Shown: positions 37,422 to 46,302, numbered from the stretch's first letter. The stretch is 64,000 nt of DNA from Amphibacillus jilinensis Y1 (GCF_000306965.1 NZ_JH976442.1:8415-72414); one strand, 5' to 3'. The notes: a model not told the origin generated them from the letters alone. Numbers and translations are program-made.

Positions 37422-38276
37422 TTGAGGACAACATTGTTTTTTATGTTACTGACATTATTTTTTATAACTGGATGTAACCAGGAACAACATGATAATACAA
37501 TGATTAGCGAACGATCTGAAGCATCCTTAGAGTCATATGACTTAAATAACGATCAAGAGATAGCTGAAGATACAGTAAATGAGTTGAACGAGGGTACAGA
37601 AGAAAATCGCAAGATTATTTATAACGCTTTTCTTAAGCTAGAAGTGGTACAATACTTAGATACGATTAATTCAATTGAAGATACACTCAGTCAATACGAC
37701 GGTTACATTGTGTCTAATCAAACCAGCCGAATAGATGAACATCTATACGATGGCGAATTAATCTTGCGTATTCCAGCAGCGTTTTTACACAATTTTATCG
37801 ATACACTTCAAACAGAAGCCATAACGATTCATCATCAAAACATAAGTGGTGAAGACGTAACAGAAGCATATGTTGATTTAGAAACACGCCTAACATCAAA
37901 AGAAAAAGTAGAGGAAAGGCTCATTTCACTTATGGAAGAAGCGGATTCAACCGAGGATTTATTAAATATATCGAATGAGTTAGCGGATGTTCAACTTGAA
38001 ATTGAACAATTAAAGGGACAAATACATTACTATGAAAATCGGGCTGAACTCGCCACTATTCACTTATCAATTTCCGAGCAACGAACTGATCCTGTACATG
38101 ATCAAAATTTAAATGTTTGGGACAGAATAAAAGATCAATGGCTGACAAGTTATAATATCTTAGTAGTGGGCACGATCAACTTTTTTATCTTTATTATTGG
38201 CAACTTACCTATCTTATTGATATTATCAGTGCTGGCTTGGTTCATCCACAAATATTATGTGAAAAACAAAGGATAG
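37422..38276 (+). CDS. DUF4349 lipoprotein with C-terminal membrane anchor
   Basis: Exported lipoprotein of 284 aa. TTG 37422 is chosen because GGAGGG lies 7 bases upstream; an earlier in-frame TTG precedes that site. The signal peptide ends in the lipobox FITGC (Cys18). DUF4349 follows (about 70-230) with NAFLKLEVVQYLDTINSIED, a coiled coil around LENISNELADVQLEIEQLK-like sequence and a hydrophobic span at about 250-275. The function of DUF4349 is not established; a surface or division-associated role is sometimes suggested. Confidence 0.82.
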   Translation: MRTTLFFMLLTLFFITGCNQEQHDNTMISERSEASLESYDLNNDQEIAEDTVNELNEGTEENRKIIYNAFLKLEVVQYLDTINSIEDTLSQYDGYIVSNQTSRIDEHLYDGELILRIPAAFLHNFIDTLQTEAITIHHQNISGEDVTEAYVDLETRLTSKEKVEERLISLMEEADSTEDLLNISNELADVQLEIEQLKGQIHYYENRAELATIHLSISEQRTDPVHDQNLNVWDRIKDQWLTSYNILVVGTINFFIFIIGNLPILLILSVLAWFIHKYYVKNKG

Positions 38277-38301
38277 TCACACGAAAAATTTAGAAATCAT
38301 T

Positions 38302-38390
38302 AATTGTTAGTTGAGTGAATCAGGCCATTAGCGTCCGTTATCACCCACCTTAATAGATTTAACGTTTTATGGACATTATGTTGATATAAA
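38302..38390 (+). repeat. Dispersed intergenic repeat, copy H (partial)
   Basis: Contains TTAGTTGAGTGAATCAGGCC, ATTAGCGTCCGTTATC, CACCTTAATAGATTT and GTTTTATGGAC. The 5' hairpin and part of the central stem are lost. It lies between convergent genes. Confidence 0.65.
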
Positions 38391-38401
38391 GAATTCGAAA
38401 G

Positions 38402-38525
38402 CTGGGACTGAGACAAAAAACGATGCAAAATACGCACGGTCCACCTTAGAAACAGCGACGTGTTTGTATACTTAGCTAAACGGTCCGGCATTCACCTTTT
38501 CCATCATGTTTTTGTCCCAGCCCTT
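38402..38525. repeat. GGGACAAAA-type inverted-repeat element
   Basis: GCTGGGACTGAGACAAAAA and TTTTTGTCCCAGCCC form the ends of a 124-bp element; inner parts CGATG/CATG and CGGTCC/GGACCG also pair. It resembles the outer arms of 18841-19259 and sits directly downstream of ddl, where it may also terminate transcription. Confidence 0.65.
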
Positions 38526-38532
38526 ATCAACT

Positions 38533-39636
38533 TTATTCAAATACAGCGCTTTTTAACTGTTGTTTACGACGATGACGTTCGAAGGCTAATTCAATTAAAC
38601 GATCAATTAACGCTGGATAATCAATACCCGTAATTCCCCATAGCTTTGGATACATACTTATTTTCGTAAACCCAGGGATCGTATTCACTTCATTAACAAT
38701 CAGTTGATCGTCTTCTTTCATAAAGAAATCAACTCGAGCCATTCCCTCACAATCCAACGCCTTAAACACCCGCAAAGCTTCCTCTCTGACTTTTTCCGTT
38801 TGTTGATCGGATAATTGAGCCGGTGCAGATAAGATCGCACCCGTTTCATTAATGTACTTCGATTCATAGGAATAGAAACCATCTTGCGGTAAAACTTCAC
38901 CCGGTAATGAAGCGATTGGTTTTTGATTTCCTAGGACAGCACATTCTATTTCACGACCAACAATTGCTTCTTCAATCAAGATTTTATCATCATATAAGAA
39001 AGCTTCATTAATACCTAGATCAAATTCAGCTTTGGTGTTAGCTTTAGTCACACCAACTGAGGAACCTTGATTAACAGGTTTAATGAAAACAGGTAATCCT
39101 AGTTTATTCTTAATCTCATTAAAATCAATCTCACTTTGTTGATGTTCTTTATACACAAGCCCCTTCGCAACTGAAAGGCCAGCACCACTAAGAATCCGCT
39201 TAGCAAAATCTTTATCCATACTTACAGCAGAACCAAGAAGATCAACGCCTACAAATGGCAAATTCAATATTCTTAATAGCCCTTGTAAACTCCCATCTTC
39301 TCCAAGTGTTCCGTGAACAACCGGAAAGATAACGTCCAACTGTGCGAGAGGTTGATTTGTCGTAACATTTATCACTTGAGCTGCAGATTCACCTGGTATA
39401 ACCGCTACATGTTGGTTGCTATGATGTAATGCGATCGCTTTGGGATCTGTAGCATTTAATAAGTATGAATCTTGATGATTGAGGTGCCATTTTCCTTTTT
39501 TATCAACACCAAGTAAAACCACATTATATTTTTCTTGATCGATTGCCTCAACAATATTTTTTGCCGATTGCAATGATACTTCATGCTCAGCTGATTTACC
39601 ACCAAATACGATTCCCACTGTTATTTTCTTCATCAT
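38533..39636 (-). CDS. ddl: D-alanine--D-alanine ligase
   Basis: ATP-grasp ligase making the D-Ala-D-Ala of peptidoglycan precursors. ATG 39636 (MMKKITVGIVFGGKSAEHEV) follows GAGGAG. The 367-aa protein has the HGTLGEDGSLQGLL serine loop, FIKPVNQGSSVGV, EREIECAVLG and the C-terminal EVNTIPGFTKISMYPKLW. The YSYESKY loop near 'FYSYESKYINE' indicates a Tyr-type (D-Ala, not D-Lac) enzyme, so intrinsic vancomycin resistance is not predicted. Confidence 0.95.
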   Translation of the reverse strand: MMKKITVGIVFGGKSAEHEVSLQSAKNIVEAIDQEKYNVVLLGVDKKGKWHLNHQDSYLLNATDPKAIALHHSNQHVAVIPGESAAQVINVTTNQPLAQLDVIFPVVHGTLGEDGSLQGLLRILNLPFVGVDLLGSAVSMDKDFAKRILSGAGLSVAKGLVYKEHQQSEIDFNEIKNKLGLPVFIKPVNQGSSVGVTKANTKAEFDLGINEAFLYDDKILIEEAIVGREIECAVLGNQKPIASLPGEVLPQDGFYSYESKYINETGAILSAPAQLSDQQTEKVREEALRVFKALDCEGMARVDFFMKEDDQLIVNEVNTIPGFTKISMYPKLWGITGIDYPALIDRLIELAFERHRRKQQLKSAVFE

Positions 39637-39677
39637 ATTTCTCCTCATTTCATAGACTCTGTATGATTACTCTATTT

Positions 39678-40106
39678 TCAATGACTAGATTGGTCTTTAG
39701 GTTTTTTCACTAACGCCATTATACCTGCTATGACATATAACAAGCTACCAAACAACGCAAATCCCATTTGAAGGAAGCTTGTTAACCCACCGACAACCAG
39801 TAATAAAATACCAGCTGGCTTGGGGCGACGATTCTCTTTCAACATCCTAATTGCCAATAGTCCTGTAACAACAACTATTACAGCTATAGCAATCATCAAT
39901 ATACCATTTACTCGAAGCGCATCAGTAAACTCTGTTAAGCTCAGTATCTCTGCATCATCCACCTCTGCAATGAGACCACTGTGCACATCCGACATAACTT
40001 CTTCATCACTTAATGCCCTCAACACATTAATGCCAGCAATCCCTAGAAAGATAAAGATAATACTGCCTAGAACAATTAAAGCCATTTCAACTTTCCTGTT
40101 TATCAT
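39678..40106 (-). CDS. DUF4064-like four-helix membrane protein
   Basis: Membrane protein of 142 aa with predicted spans at about 7-29, 62-84, 97-113 and 115-133 and a short acidic loop between the first two. Start ATG 40106 (MINRKVEMALIVLG) follows GAGAGGAGAT. Similar to the DUF4064 proteins of Firmicutes; no function known. A disrupted paralog follows upstream (40238-40695), so the pair arose by duplication. Confidence 0.75.
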   Translation of the reverse strand: MINRKVEMALIVLGSIIFIFLGIAGINVLRALSDEEVMSDVHSGLIAEVDDAEILSLTEFTDALRVNGILMIAIAVIVVVTGLLAIRMLKENRRPKPAGILLLVVGGLTSFLQMGFALFGSLLYVIAGIMALVKKPKDQSSH

Positions 40107-40237
40107 AGATATCGTATCTCCTCTCACTTTCTCACCTCATTATGTATTCTAACACGTTCAATCGTTCTTCCACTACATTTAATTCATCCTAGATTGTTTA
40201 ATAGCTATATGTTGATTGCTCCGACTCAATGCCACAA

Positions 40238-40695
40238 TTAAAATTTCACACTGTTCATTTCGTCACTATTTTTTTCTATTTCTAAATCATCAGGTTGATC
40301 TTTTGATTTTTTTATTAATACCATCGCACCAGCGATGACATATAACAAACCACAAACCACAGCTAGCCAGATGCGAAACAAAATTGTTAAGCCTCCGACA
40401 ATCAACAGTAACACACCAGCTAACTTAATTCGGCGATTGCCTTTCAATAGGCTAATTGCTAATACACCTACAACAATGCCTATAATAGTTACGACTTCAA
40501 TAAATACGAGAAGTATTATAAAAGTATCATTAATAGCACTGAATCTCTATAACTCTCAACAAAGACGCCAACCATTTCCCCTATCATCCCTGCAAATAGT
40601 AGACCTATTAATCCAGCGACACTATACATCCCAAAAAGGGCATAGAAAATACTGCCTAGAACAATTAAAAACTTCTCCACTTTCCAATTTACCAT
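40238..40695 (-). pseudogene. Frameshifted DUF4064-like paralog
   Basis: Begins at ATG 40695 (MVNWKVEKFLIVLGSIFYAL) after GAGAGGTGAT and runs to RDS, then continues in another frame as INDTFIILLVFIEVVTIIG and LLKGNRRIKLAGVLLLIVGG to 40238. The N-terminus, inner motif and C-terminal VIAGAMVLIKKSKDQ align with the intact neighbour. The frame change is near 40533. One or two indels in AT-rich sequence explain it; a sequencing error is possible. Confidence 0.7.
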
Positions 40696-40829
40696 CCTTC
40701 ATATATCACCTCTCAAATCCTTACACCATTATGTATTTTAACACATGCGATCGCCGCTTCACTATGCTTCATTAAGCCTAAATGCTTTAAGGGGTTTAAG
40801 ACCTATATCAAGACGTCGCTCGCAGAAGT

Positions 40830-40943
40830 CTTATCATAGATAACCACGTTCGACTAGACATAGAGCGTAAATCTTATTTATTTAGACGAGCGCTAAGGAT
40901 CTGACTTACTCAACTATGACCGCTACCTTTCTGATTGAAGGTT
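40830..40943 (-). repeat. Dispersed intergenic repeat, inverted degenerate copy P
   Basis: Read on the minus strand: CCTTCAATCAG, AGTTGAGTAAGTCAG, TTAGCG, TCTAAATAAATAAGAT, GCTCTATG and GGTTATCTATGATAAG in the family order. It is the only copy I found in the opposite orientation and the most decayed. Confidence 0.5.
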
Positions 40944-41080
40944 TGTTTATGCAGACGGAAAAAGCATCTATCTATTTCTTCGATTTTTGCCTTGTCACAA
41001 CATGTTCAATCACCAGCATTATGACGTTGCGCTCGTAAGCGCTTAAATTAACTTTTTTCAAAAAAAGCATTAAAAAAGAC

Positions 41081-41109
41081 TTGAATTTTCTGAAAAATAG
41101 GTTTATGAT
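41081..41109 (+). promoter_or_regulatory. glnK-amtB promoter
   Basis: TTGAAT (41081-41086) and TATGAT (41104-41109) with a 17-base spacer; predicted transcription start near 41116. Confidence 0.65.
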
Positions 41110-41127
41110 AAATTACATAACTTAAGA

Positions 41128-41144
41128 TGTTAACTATCCTTACA
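41128..41144 (+). promoter_or_regulatory. GlnR/TnrA operator downstream of the glnK promoter
   Basis: TGTTAACTATCCTTACA is an exact match to the GlnR/TnrA pattern TGTNA-N7-TNACA. It lies about 12 bases after the predicted start site, a position for repression rather than activation. Confidence 0.65.
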
Positions 41145-41160
41145 TGGAAGGAGCGGTAAA

Positions 41161-41502
41161 ATGAAAAAGATTGAATCAATCATTCGTCCCGAAAAGTTTG
41201 AAGTCTTACGTGATGCTTTAGCAGATGTTGGTGTTGGCGGCATTACTGTATCGGAGGTCGCTGGTACCGGGAAACAAAAAGGCCAAACCGGTGTGTTTAG
41301 AGGGACGCCTTATGAGATAAAGGTTGTTCCAAAAATTAAGATTGAAATTGTTGTTCCTGAAGCAAAAGCTAATGAAGTCATCGATTTAATTATCGAGACA
41401 TGCAGCACCGAACAAATTGGTGACGGGAAAATTTTTGTATATCCTGTCGAAGATGCAATTCGAATCCGTACAGGCGAGCGCGGACGAGAGGCCGTACTTT
41501 AA
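41161..41502 (+). CDS. glnK: Nitrogen regulatory protein PII (GlnK type)
   Basis: Trimeric signal protein that reads 2-oxoglutarate and ATP/ADP and gates the ammonium channel encoded next. The 113-aa protein has the T-loop GVFRGTPYEIKVVPK with Tyr51 (the uridylylation position in proteobacteria, not known to be used in Bacilli) and the C-terminal DAIRIRTGERG. It starts after GGAAGGAG, 24 bases before amtB. B. subtilis calls the homolog NrgB/GlnK but has the reverse gene order. Confidence 0.94.
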   Translation: MKKIESIIRPEKFEVLRDALADVGVGGITVSEVAGTGKQKGQTGVFRGTPYEIKVVPKIKIEIVVPEAKANEVIDLIIETCSTEQIGDGKIFVYPVEDAIRIRTGERGREAVL

Positions 41503-41526
41503 TAAATAGAAGGAGTGAAATACATT

Positions 41527-42888
41527 ATGTTAAAGAAAATTGGACTTTTATCATTTATTGGTTTATTACTGGCATCCCCTGTGTACGCTGAAACAGGTGA
41601 AGCTGTTTCACAAGCAACCGCAGATATGCTTTGGGTTATGCTGGCCGCTTTCCTCGTATTCTTTATGCACGCTGGCTTCGCAATGGTTGAATCAGGTTTT
41701 ACTCGGGCTAAAAATTCATTAAATATTATTATGAAGAACTTTTTAACCATTAGTATTGGACCTATTTTATTTTACCTGATCGGATATGGCGTCATGTTCG
41801 GCTCATCCGCTGGATCATTTATCGGTTCAGATAGCTTTTTACTAAGTGGCGTTGAAGATATTGGCTTCTTCGTTTTCCAAGCTATGTTTGTTGCAACCTG
41901 TGCAACGATCATCTCTGGCGCGGTTGCTGAACGAATGAAACTAGGTATGTATGTGTTAATTGTTATTGCCATGACTGGGGTAATTTATCCAGTAGTAGGA
42001 CATTGGATTTGGTCAGACGATGGTTGGTTAGTTAATATGGGCTTTAGTGATTTTGCCGGTTCAACTGTTGTTCACCTTACTGGTGCAGTTGGCGCACTAA
42101 CTGTTGTATTATTCTTAGGACCTAGACTCGGTAAATACGCCGGCAAGAAAATTAATGTAATTCCTGGACACAATATCCCCATGGGTGCACTAGGTGTTTT
42201 CATTCTATGGTTAGGATGGTTTGGCTTTAACGGTGGTAGTACATTAGAAGCTGATCCTTCATTGGTTCCTATGGTTATAGCAACAACCTTAATGTCTAGT
42301 GCTGGCGGACTTATTTCAACAGCATTGTATTCACAATTCCGCTTCAAACAAATTGATGCTTCGATGGCATTAAACGGCGTGTTAGCTGGTTTAGTCGGTA
42401 TAACAGCTGGGACAGCAGAAGTTTCTATTGTCGGTTCAATTATTATTGGTTTAATCTCTGGTATCATTTTAGTTGAAGGTGTTACATTCATTGATACAAA
42501 ATTAAAAATCGATGATCCTGTCGGTGCAACAAGTGTTCACGGCTTATGTGGAATTTGGGGAACCTTAGCAGTCGGGCTATTCTCACTAGACACTGGATTG
42601 TTTTACGGATTTGGAGTTGGTCAATTAGCCGTTCAAGCCATTGGGATCATCGCTGTTATCGCATGGACAATGGCAACCGTTGGCGGATTCACTTTTATCC
42701 TAACACGCTTCTCTTCTATTCGTGTATCTGAAGAAGAAGAAATCATAGGTCTTGATATTTCAGAGCACGGTTCTAGCGCTTACGAATTTAAAGATACCCT
42801 TTCCGGAAAGGAAACGATGGATAAAAACGGGGAATTTGGATTGGCCGATCGTTTGAATAATTTAAATGATAACAAAGCAACTTCCTAA
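41527..42888 (+). CDS. amtB: Ammonium transporter Amt
   Basis: Trimeric channel for NH4+/NH3 uptake under nitrogen limitation. ATG 41527 follows GAAGGAG; a GTG at 41515 is part of that site. The 453-aa protein has a cleavable signal peptide (to about PVYA-ETGE), eleven predicted spans and the pore His pair (STVVHLTGAVGA and SVHGLCGIWGTL). The soluble C-terminal tail is the GlnK contact. It is co-transcribed with glnK. Confidence 0.95.
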   Translation: MLKKIGLLSFIGLLLASPVYAETGEAVSQATADMLWVMLAAFLVFFMHAGFAMVESGFTRAKNSLNIIMKNFLTISIGPILFYLIGYGVMFGSSAGSFIGSDSFLLSGVEDIGFFVFQAMFVATCATIISGAVAERMKLGMYVLIVIAMTGVIYPVVGHWIWSDDGWLVNMGFSDFAGSTVVHLTGAVGALTVVLFLGPRLGKYAGKKINVIPGHNIPMGALGVFILWLGWFGFNGGSTLEADPSLVPMVIATTLMSSAGGLISTALYSQFRFKQIDASMALNGVLAGLVGITAGTAEVSIVGSIIIGLISGIILVEGVTFIDTKLKIDDPVGATSVHGLCGIWGTLAVGLFSLDTGLFYGFGVGQLAVQAIGIIAVIAWTMATVGGFTFILTRFSSIRVSEEEEIIGLDISEHGSSAYEFKDTLSGKETMDKNGEFGLADRLNNLNDNKATS

Positions 42889-42902
42889 TAAAATGAAACT
42901 TC

Positions 42903-43027
42903 GATTCAGTGGGCATTTTCGTTCTTCGCCCACTGATTTGAACCAAGACATTACTGTCCCACCTAAATAGATTAATATCTGCCCTCTATTTTGAGATAAG
43001 GCTTTACGGACAGTTATCTGTGATAAA
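42903..43027 (+). repeat. Dispersed intergenic repeat, copy I
   Basis: 5' hairpin CAGTGGGCATTTTCGTTCTT and CGCCCACTG, then ACTGTCC pairing with GGACAGT (compensated relative to GTCCGT/ACGGAC), CCTAAATAG, CTCTATTTTGAG and TTATCTGTGATAAA. It lies 15 bases after the amtB stop. Confidence 0.82.
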
Positions 43028-43054
43028 TATTAGTTTCTCCTTTTATCATATAAA

Positions 43055-43095
43055 GAACGAAGGCTTCCATCATTGATGGGAGCCTTCGTCTTTTT
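43055..43095. terminator. Strong terminator between amtB and the PfpI-like gene
   Basis: GAACGAAGGCTTCCATC pairs with GATGGGAGCCTTCGTC, followed by TTTTT on the plus strand. Confidence 0.85.
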
Positions 43096-43130
43096 AAGCT
43101 ATTCACTTAAGTACCTTATCGATCCTTAAA

Positions 43131-43655
43131 CTAGCTCTTTGCCAACTGATCAGCAATCGCTTTGACATAAGGTGGCAAATCAGGTGGCCTTTGGCTTGAA
43201 ATAATATGTCCATCTGTCACCACCGGTTGATCAAACCAAGTCGCACCAGCATTAGTCATATCATCTTTTATTCCGGGCGTACTCGTTACTTTAACCCCAT
43301 CTAAAATATTAGCAGAAATAAGCACCCATCCAGCATGACATATCTGACCAATCACCTTTTTTTCTCGATCGAAGTGGCGAACATATTCAATGACTTCTTG
43401 ATATCGCCTCAATTTATCAGGCGCCCAACCTCCAGGAACTAGCAATGCATCATATTGATCCGGATTCACTTGTGAGAAACTCACATCCGCTTGTGCTGGA
43501 ACACCGTATTTTCCAGTGTGCGTTTTGCCCGCTTCCTTACCTACTAGCACCACAGCTGCCCCCTCTTCCCTTAACCGAAGAACAGGGTACCATAACTCCA
43601 GGTCTTCAAAATCATCTTCGACAAGCGCAAGCACCTTTTTATTTTCCAGTCGCAT
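43131..43655 (-). CDS. DJ-1/PfpI family protein
   Basis: Glyoxalase/protease-like cysteine hydrolase of 174 aa. ATG 43655 (MRLENKKVLAL) lies after GGAGGGGTGAT. Key features are GWAPDKLRR, the nucleophile elbow IGQICHAGW with Cys106-His107 and TSTPGIKDDMTNAGATW, all typical of the PfpI/YraA subgroup. These proteins protect against carbonyl stress or act as general stress proteases; the precise role is open. Single gene facing the amtB terminator. Confidence 0.88.
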   Translation of the reverse strand: MRLENKKVLALVEDDFEDLELWYPVLRLREEGAAVVLVGKEAGKTHTGKYGVPAQADVSFSQVNPDQYDALLVPGGWAPDKLRRYQEVIEYVRHFDREKKVIGQICHAGWVLISANILDGVKVTSTPGIKDDMTNAGATWFDQPVVTDGHIISSQRPPDLPPYVKAIADQLAKS

Positions 43656-43748
43656 ATCACCCCTCCTTTTCAATCTACATTACAGATATATTAACCCTTA
43701 TCGAAACGCTTTAAACATTAACCACATGATGAAAACGAAACTTCAACC

Positions 43749-43978
43749 TTCAATCGGTGAGCTGGGAGACTACAAGATGTAGGTCATGCAGACGTTGCCA
43801 CAGGACGTGGCGATCTTAGTCTGTAACCCTTCTTAAGGACGTGCCGGTTCTAGTCTGTAATCCTTCTGCATTTTTAGTCTACGACCTTACTTAGTTGAGT
43901 GAATCAGCCCATTAGCACCCTCTTCGAAAGATTGAACGCTACTCTAGGTGTTTTACGCGTCATTATCTGCGAAAAATG
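43749..43978 (+). repeat. Dispersed intergenic repeat, copy J with inserted hairpin array
   Basis: Starts with CAATCGGTGAG (5' arm), then instead of the simple hairpin holds GACTACA/TGTAGGTC (43768-43785), CAGAC/GTCTG enclosing GCCAC-AGGAC-GTGGC (43789-43823), further TTAGTCTACGACCTTAC units, and then resumes with TTAGTTGAGTGAATCAGCCC, ATTAGCACC and TTATCTGCGAAAAA. Its 3' end overlaps the last codons of thiE. Confidence 0.7.
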
Positions 43979-44594
43979 AACGCACAGCTTCTTGAGGATG
44001 CTCAGCCGCACTAATCGCAGAAATAACCGAGACACCGTCTGCTCCAGCTTCTTTTATTTCATTTTTATGTTCTGCTTGAATACCACCAATCGCTACTATA
44101 GGTAAAGTACCAACTGCCGCTCTTATCTGAGAAATGCCTTTTAAACCAATCGGTTCTTTGGCGTCAGTTTTTGTCGTTGTTCGATAAATTGGGCCCACAC
44201 CAAGATAATCAGCTCCATCTTGTTTAGCTTGGACAGCTTGTTCCACAGAAGTTGCCGACACACCAACAATCATCCCTTTTGGTGCAATGGCCTTAATTTC
44301 TTGAATCGATTGGTCTTCTTGCCCGACATGGACACCGTCTGAATCAATAGCTAGCGCTAAACCAACATCATCATTAACAATAAAAGGAACCTGATATTGC
44401 GCACACAACCTTTGCATTTCTTTGGCTAAATGAAACTTGTCCAACCCAATTCTAGCACCTGGACCTTTCTCGCGGAATTGAAAACAAGTAATCCCACCTA
44501 GCAACGCTTGCTCAAGGACATCCAACGGATCTCTCCCAGGTGTATTCATACTTCCTAAAATGAAATAAACATTTAAACATGCTTTATTAAACAC
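43953..44594 (-). CDS. thiE: Thiamine-phosphate synthase
   Basis: Couples HMP-pyrophosphate and thiazole phosphate. The 213-aa TIM barrel shows GGITCFQFREKG, FIVNDDVGLALAIDSDGVHVGQED, GVSATSVEQAVQAKQDGADYLGVGPIY and VAIGGI. It starts at GTG 44594 after GGAGCG, four bases after thiM. Its last codons (encoding about FFADNDA) lie in the 3' end of repeat copy J, so the C-terminus was probably altered by the repeat. Confidence 0.93.
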   Translation of the reverse strand: MFNKACLNVYFILGSMNTPGRDPLDVLEQALLGGITCFQFREKGPGARIGLDKFHLAKEMQRLCAQYQVPFIVNDDVGLALAIDSDGVHVGQEDQSIQEIKAIAPKGMIVGVSATSVEQAVQAKQDGADYLGVGPIYRTTTKTDAKEPIGLKGISQIRAAVGTLPIVAIGGIQAEHKNEIKEAGADGVSVISAISAAEHPQEAVRSFFADNDA

Positions 44595-44598
44595 GCTA

Positions 44599-45399
44599 TC
44601 ACGCTCCTTTTACACGTTCAACAGACAGACGCCCTTGAACATGTTCAGCCGTTGTATAAGACAGCGCATCCAGAAAAGCCAGCTGAAATTGACCTGGATA
44701 TTTAGCCTGCTCATTGGCTAACTCAGCCGCAACTGTATAATAGCCTACCGCTGCAGTTGCAGCTTCAAGGGTTTGAAGATCTACCGCTAAAAATGCGGCT
44801 GTTACGGCACTTAATAAACAGCCCGTCCCCGTGACTTGGGTTAAAATAGGCGCACCATTCTTTACAAGGATACTCTCCTCTGCATCGGCAACAACATCCT
44901 CTTGACCTGTAACCATTACAGGAATATCAAGCTTCTTAACCGCTTGTCTAGCAACGTAAAGGTGATCCAAATCACCACGTACATCAACACCGCGCACATC
45001 AGCTTTCACCCCTGCAAGTTGGCTAATTTCACCTGCATTCCCTCTAATTAAATTTAACTTTACTTCCGACAAAATGCGCTCAGCCGCCTGATTACGCAAA
45101 GTGGTCGCACCGACACCAACCGGATCAAAAACAACTGGAATGCCTTTTTGATTAGCAGATTTTCCGGCAATAACCATAGCTTCTACTAATTCCGATGTCA
45201 AGGTTCCAATATTCAAAACAAGGGCATCAGCATTATTTGCCATTTCTGCAACTTCGTTATGATCGTGCGCCATAACAGGGGCAGCCCCAAGTGCATATAG
45301 TCCATTTGCAGTAAAGTTCATCACGACTTGGTTGGTTATATTATGCACTAAAGGTTGCTGCGACTTAACCGCTTCTATAATCGCCTTTGTATTTATCAT
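44599..45399 (-). CDS. thiM: Hydroxyethylthiazole kinase
   Basis: Phosphorylates salvaged thiazole. ATG 45399 (MINTKAIIEAVK) follows GAGAGGAGATG; the longer frame inside thiD is unlikely. The 266-aa protein has PLVHNITNQVVMNFTANGLYALGA, the DPVGVGATTLR motif, RGNAGEI and the nucleotide-site VTGTGCLLSA. Middle gene of thiD-thiM-thiE. Confidence 0.94.
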   Translation of the reverse strand: MINTKAIIEAVKSQQPLVHNITNQVVMNFTANGLYALGAAPVMAHDHNEVAEMANNADALVLNIGTLTSELVEAMVIAGKSANQKGIPVVFDPVGVGATTLRNQAAERILSEVKLNLIRGNAGEISQLAGVKADVRGVDVRGDLDHLYVARQAVKKLDIPVMVTGQEDVVADAEESILVKNGAPILTQVTGTGCLLSAVTAAFLAVDLQTLEAATAAVGYYTVAAELANEQAKYPGQFQLAFLDALSYTTAEHVQGRLSVERVKGA

Positions 45400-45401
45400 A
45401 A

Positions 45402-46223
45402 TTACGCATCTCCTCTCTGAGTTGGCAAACCTTTTAATCGATACCCCCAATGATTAGTCGGACCGTTTCCTTTACCAATACCTAACGGAAATCGAATTGC
45501 ATCCGTAATAAATTGCTTTGCAAACGAAACAGCTTGATAGGTATCCTGACCTTTGGCTAATTCTGCAGTAATAGCAGCTGCAAACGTACACCCCGTACCA
45601 TGAGTATGCTTAGTTTGATATCGATCCCCAACGAAATGTTCTATCTGTTCACCATTGTAAAATACATCAATAGCTTGCTCCTCCAAGTGTCCACCTTTTA
45701 TAACGACCGAGGATGCCCCCAAATCATTTACAATGTAACGGGCCGCTCTTTCCATTTCATTTAAACCTTCAATTTTTTGCCCAATTAATATTTCTGCTTC
45801 TGGTAAATTAGGCGTTACTATGGAAGCTAGCGGTAATAGCAAGTCACGGATAACAGCTTGCGACGCAGTCTCCATCAAAGCATCGCCACTAGTCGCAACC
45901 ATAACAGGATCCATCACATAAGGAATGGAAGGGCACTTCTTTAAATATGTCGCAATTAACTCCATCATATCAATTGTAGAAATCATACCTGTTTTTATTG
46001 CATCTGGTTCAATATCATTAAATACGCACGCCAATTGTTGTTCAATAAAAGTGATCGGCATATTCTCAACAGCTTGTACGCCCAGTGTATTTTGAGCAAC
46101 AGCTGACGTTAATACACTCATCCCAAAAACTTGTCGCTCTTGGAAAGTTTTCAAGTCCGCTTGTATACCTGCCCCTCCAGTAGGATCAGTTCCCGCAATA
46201 GTTAGAGCTGTTTTCACTAGCAC
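45402..46223 (-). CDS. thiD: Hydroxymethylpyrimidine (phosphate) kinase
   Basis: Phosphorylates HMP to HMP-PP. The 273-aa ribokinase-fold protein has IAGTDPTGGAGIQADLKTFQ, MDPVMVATSGDALM and TKHTHGTGCTFAAAI. Start GTG 46223 lies after AAAGGAGGAAAAG. First gene after the TPP riboswitch. With ThiM and ThiE it makes a salvage pathway; no ThiC, ThiG or transporter gene is visible here. Confidence 0.93.
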   Translation of the reverse strand: MLVKTALTIAGTDPTGGAGIQADLKTFQERQVFGMSVLTSAVAQNTLGVQAVENMPITFIEQQLACVFNDIEPDAIKTGMISTIDMMELIATYLKKCPSIPYVMDPVMVATSGDALMETASQAVIRDLLLPLASIVTPNLPEAEILIGQKIEGLNEMERAARYIVNDLGASSVVIKGGHLEEQAIDVFYNGEQIEHFVGDRYQTKHTHGTGCTFAAAITAELAKGQDTYQAVSFAKQFITDAIRFPLGIGKGNGPTNHWGYRLKGLPTQRGDA

Positions 46224-46302
46224 TATTTCTTTTCCTCCTTTAATAATGTAGCTTTTATTTATCTTAACGCTCCCTTTATCCCAACCTATATTTTAGAGCG
46301 AT

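Noticed and set aside
43445-43782. Plus-strand frames over the PfpI-like gene start
   Set aside because: Shadows of the minus-strand gene and its promoter region, with no ribosome sites.
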